Shown here: piece after piece, positions 62,325-64,000 of the stretch
Position numbering within the stretch: position 1 is the first letter of the stretch
Layout of the letters: the number at the start of each line of letters is the position of its first letter
DNA from: Bos javanicus
Lineage: Eukaryota > Chordata > Mammalia > Artiodactyla > Bovidae
Direction of reading: 5' to 3'
DNA length: 64,000 nucleotides
Assembly (NCBI RefSeq): GCF_032452875.1
Contig: NC_083870.1
Location: forward strand, 7,254,001-7,318,000
The notes under the pieces: generated by a model
Databases searched by the model: none
What the model was told of the DNA's origin: nothing
What the model saw: only the letters and a program-made list of their open reading frames with translations
Made by a program: the position numbers and the translations under genes

Positions 62325-62412
62325 GAGGTTTAAAGGGCTAAATAAAACGAGCGCAGTGTGAGGAAGCAACCAGCACGTAGCAGCTCAGCACAAAGGCTGT
62401 AAATGGTGCTGT
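62325..62412 (+). repeat. Possible MIR 3' part
   Basis: 'ttaaagggctaaataaaacg', 'agcgcagtgtgaggaagcaa', 'ccagcacgtagcagctcagc' resemble the 3' half of MIR. Confidence 0.4.
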
Positions 62413-62914
62413 TCCCTCTGCCGCCCTTTAAGGGATATCTTGGCAAGATTGCATTAGGAGGGTAAAACTTCCATCTGGTCTCCTCCTGCCTCAGGTTCAA
62501 ACACATAATTCTAGAAGCAGATCCTAGCAGATTTGATGGTCAAGTGTAACCTAAAGCTGCATCTGTGGGGAGAGACAGGGAGAGTGTAATAAGTCACCAC
62601 CCCTGTAAGGCAGGGGACTAGAACTTATCCAGGGATGAGGAAACAGGACAACCAGGAGAAGTGCTGAGGAAAGCTCAGCATCTTTAATCAATCATTCCGT
62701 ATTACCTGCAGGGTATCACACAGAAGAAGAAAACCTGACCCTGCTCTCCAGCTGCTTACTATTTAGCTGAGAAAACAAGGCCCCGGCCCCTGAGACCATG
62801 GATAAGACAATTCTTTCTCTTTGGCCTCAGAAGAGACATCTAAAAGGGGACAAGGGGCGAGAGTGTTGATCGAGACAGTCTCCTCCAGCCTCTCCACACT
62901 AAACTCTCAAGGCA
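62413..62914. other. No firmly recognised feature
   Basis: 62735-62785 (ccctgctctccagctgctta) may be an L2 scrap. The rest is unassigned. Confidence 0.35.
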
Positions 62915-63000
62915 GGCCCCGAGTGTCCAGCTTGCCATGTCATCTCCAACGCCAACAAAGAGCAAGGCATAGGGAAGGCTCTCAATAAATATTAGGTCGA
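62915..63000 (+). mobile_element. L2 LINE 3' end
   Basis: 'gtccagcttgccatgtcatc', 'tccaacgccaacaaagagca', 'aggcatagggaaggctctca', 'ataaatattaggtcgat'. Confidence 0.6.
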
Positions 63001-63044
63001 TAAAATCGGCGTAAGAAGGAGGGAATTCAATTTGAATCTGAGGA

Positions 63045-63332
63045 CTCACAGACTTAGAGAATGAGCTTATGGTTGCGGGGAGGGAGAGGGATAGTTTTAA
63101 GGAGTTTGGGATGGACATGTACATACTGCAGTATTTCAAATGGATAACCAGCAAAGACCTACTGTATAGCACATGGAATGCTGCTCAATGTTATGTGTAG
63201 CCTGGAAGGGAGGAGTTTGGGGGAGAATGGATATGTATGGCTGAGTCCCTTCACTGTTCTCCTGAAACTATCATAACATTGTTAACTGGCTATACTCCAA
63301 TACAAAATTAAAAGTTGAAAAAAAAAAAAATT
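63045..63332 (+). mobile_element. Ruminant L1 3' end
   Basis: gcttatggttgcggggaggg, gtttgggatggacatgtaca, caaatggataaccagcaaag, acctactgtatagcacatgg, ggctgagtcccttcactgtt, ctatcataacattgttaact, ggctatactccaatacaaaa and poly-A. Confidence 0.92.
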
Positions 63333-63547
63333 TTGAGTCTGAGGCAACAGAATCATTTGGAGATTTGCTAGCTGCGTGCTGATATCAACAAACATCAGGC
63401 TGCTGTCCCTTGTCTCCAAAGCCTCAGGGAGAAACAGGAGTGGTTCCCAGGTCCTCCTGAGGTCCATCTTTTCAGCCAGATCAGCAAGAACCACCCAGAA
63501 CACTGCAGCACCTTCAGGGTTCTTGTGGGGTTGACTTTTGCTTCAAG
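63333..63547. other. No recognised feature
   Basis: Unassigned DNA. Confidence 0.4.
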
Positions 63548-63758
63548 TTTCTTGACTATGCCTTTGACTGTGTGGATCACAAGAAACTGTGGAAAATTCT
63601 GAAAGAGATGGGAATACCAGACCACCTGACCTGCCTCTTAAGAAACCTCTATGCACGTCAGGAAGCAATAGTTAGAACTGGACATGGCACAACAGACTGC
63701 TTCCAAATAGGAAAAGGAGTACATCAAGGCTATATATTGTCACCCTGCTTATTTAAAC
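63548..63758 (+). mobile_element. BovB internal reverse-transcriptase fragment
   Basis: Codons for DYAFDCVDHKKLW, KEMGIPDHLTCLLRNLYA, TGHGTTDCFQIGKGVHQG and YILSPCLFK: the palm region just before the YADD box. Match ends abruptly at about 63758 with no BovB 3' end, unlike the other copies. Confidence 0.9.
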
Positions 63759-64000
63759 AGATCTGAATCCGATTCTCATGCCACACTGCAGGGACATTTC
63801 AGCAACTCTAAGGAGCTGGCTCCTGCTCTCTGTTAACTCCCAGGGCAAAATCACAAAAGGCTAGACTGACAGGATATTACAAAGATCAGAAATTTTAAGC
63901 CTCAGCACCTGCGATTCATATGCAGATGACTCTGAAGACTAGAAAATAAGGAGGACCACTGGGAAGATTATAGGCCTGACAACTCAGTCTGTAATTACAA
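63759..64000. other. No recognised feature
   Basis: A short catatgcagatgac near 63918 resembles the BovB YADD region, but its flanks do not. Confidence 0.4.

Noticed and set aside
63905..63935. Continuation of BovB after an insertion (catatgcagatgac resembling the YADD codons)
   Set aside because: Only about 14 bases match, the next codons do not, and the distance from 63758 does not fit a simple insertion.

Overview
The window is non-coding nuclear DNA from a mammal, almost certainly a pecoran (bovid-like) ruminant. The diagnostic content is BovB (RTE-type LINE) copies on both strands, about two dozen SINEs of the Bov-A family (tRNA-headed Bov-tA, dimeric BOVA2, a BovA monomer, Bov-tA3-like copies), two tRNA-Glu-type CHR-2 SINEs of cetartiodactyls, and ruminant L1 3' ends ending in the usual motif gatgtatggcaaaaccaa plus an A-rich tail. 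Cattle, sheep and goat cannot be separated by reading. I found no cellular protein gene, rRNA, tRNA gene or CRISPR array. Every long reading frame I recognise is BovB reverse-transcriptase debris, mariner transposase debris, or a frame running through a SINE. The window is best read as intergenic or deep intronic DNA.

Layout. 1-5 kb: a BovB endonuclease scrap, an antisense old L1, MER20, MIR, and a BovB 3' end with a perfect 11-bp target-site duplication (TSD). 5-8 kb: the longest BovB copy (about 1.8 kb, dead). 8-18 kb: MIR, L2, Bov-tA, MER5A and an L2 split by BovB. 18.5-20.5 kb: a nearly complete dead mariner with both terminal inverted repeats, interrupted by BovB. 20.7-22.6 kb: an antisense L1 split by a SINE, then a hAT-type element split by an L1 and a SINE. 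25.8-27.5 kb: an L1 carrying two SINEs and a foreign 424-bp block. 33-34.9 kb: a MIR-derived compound minisatellite, then an L1 split by BovB. 35-37 kb: old L1s, a tiny 139-bp L1 insertion and a 49-bp dispersed direct repeat. 37-44 kb: MIR-rich DNA, a young-looking BovB on the minus strand and a Tigger/MER2-like element. 45-47 kb: a long L1 ORF2/3' UTR copy with two SINEs. 48-55 kb: two MaLR-type LTRs, MER20 split by BovB, and CHR-2. 58-63 kb: an old L1 hosting BovB and CHR-2, several SINEs, a ruminant L1 3' end and a last internal BovB scrap.

The elements do not form a working system. What they record is a layered insertion history: mammal-wide MIR, L2, L1M, MER and MaLR first, then mariner, then ruminant L1, BovB and Bov-A. 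Many layers can be ordered because younger elements sit inside older ones with readable TSDs. Family names are from memory of consensus sequences and were not checked by a search. Where I recognised only the class, the entry says so.
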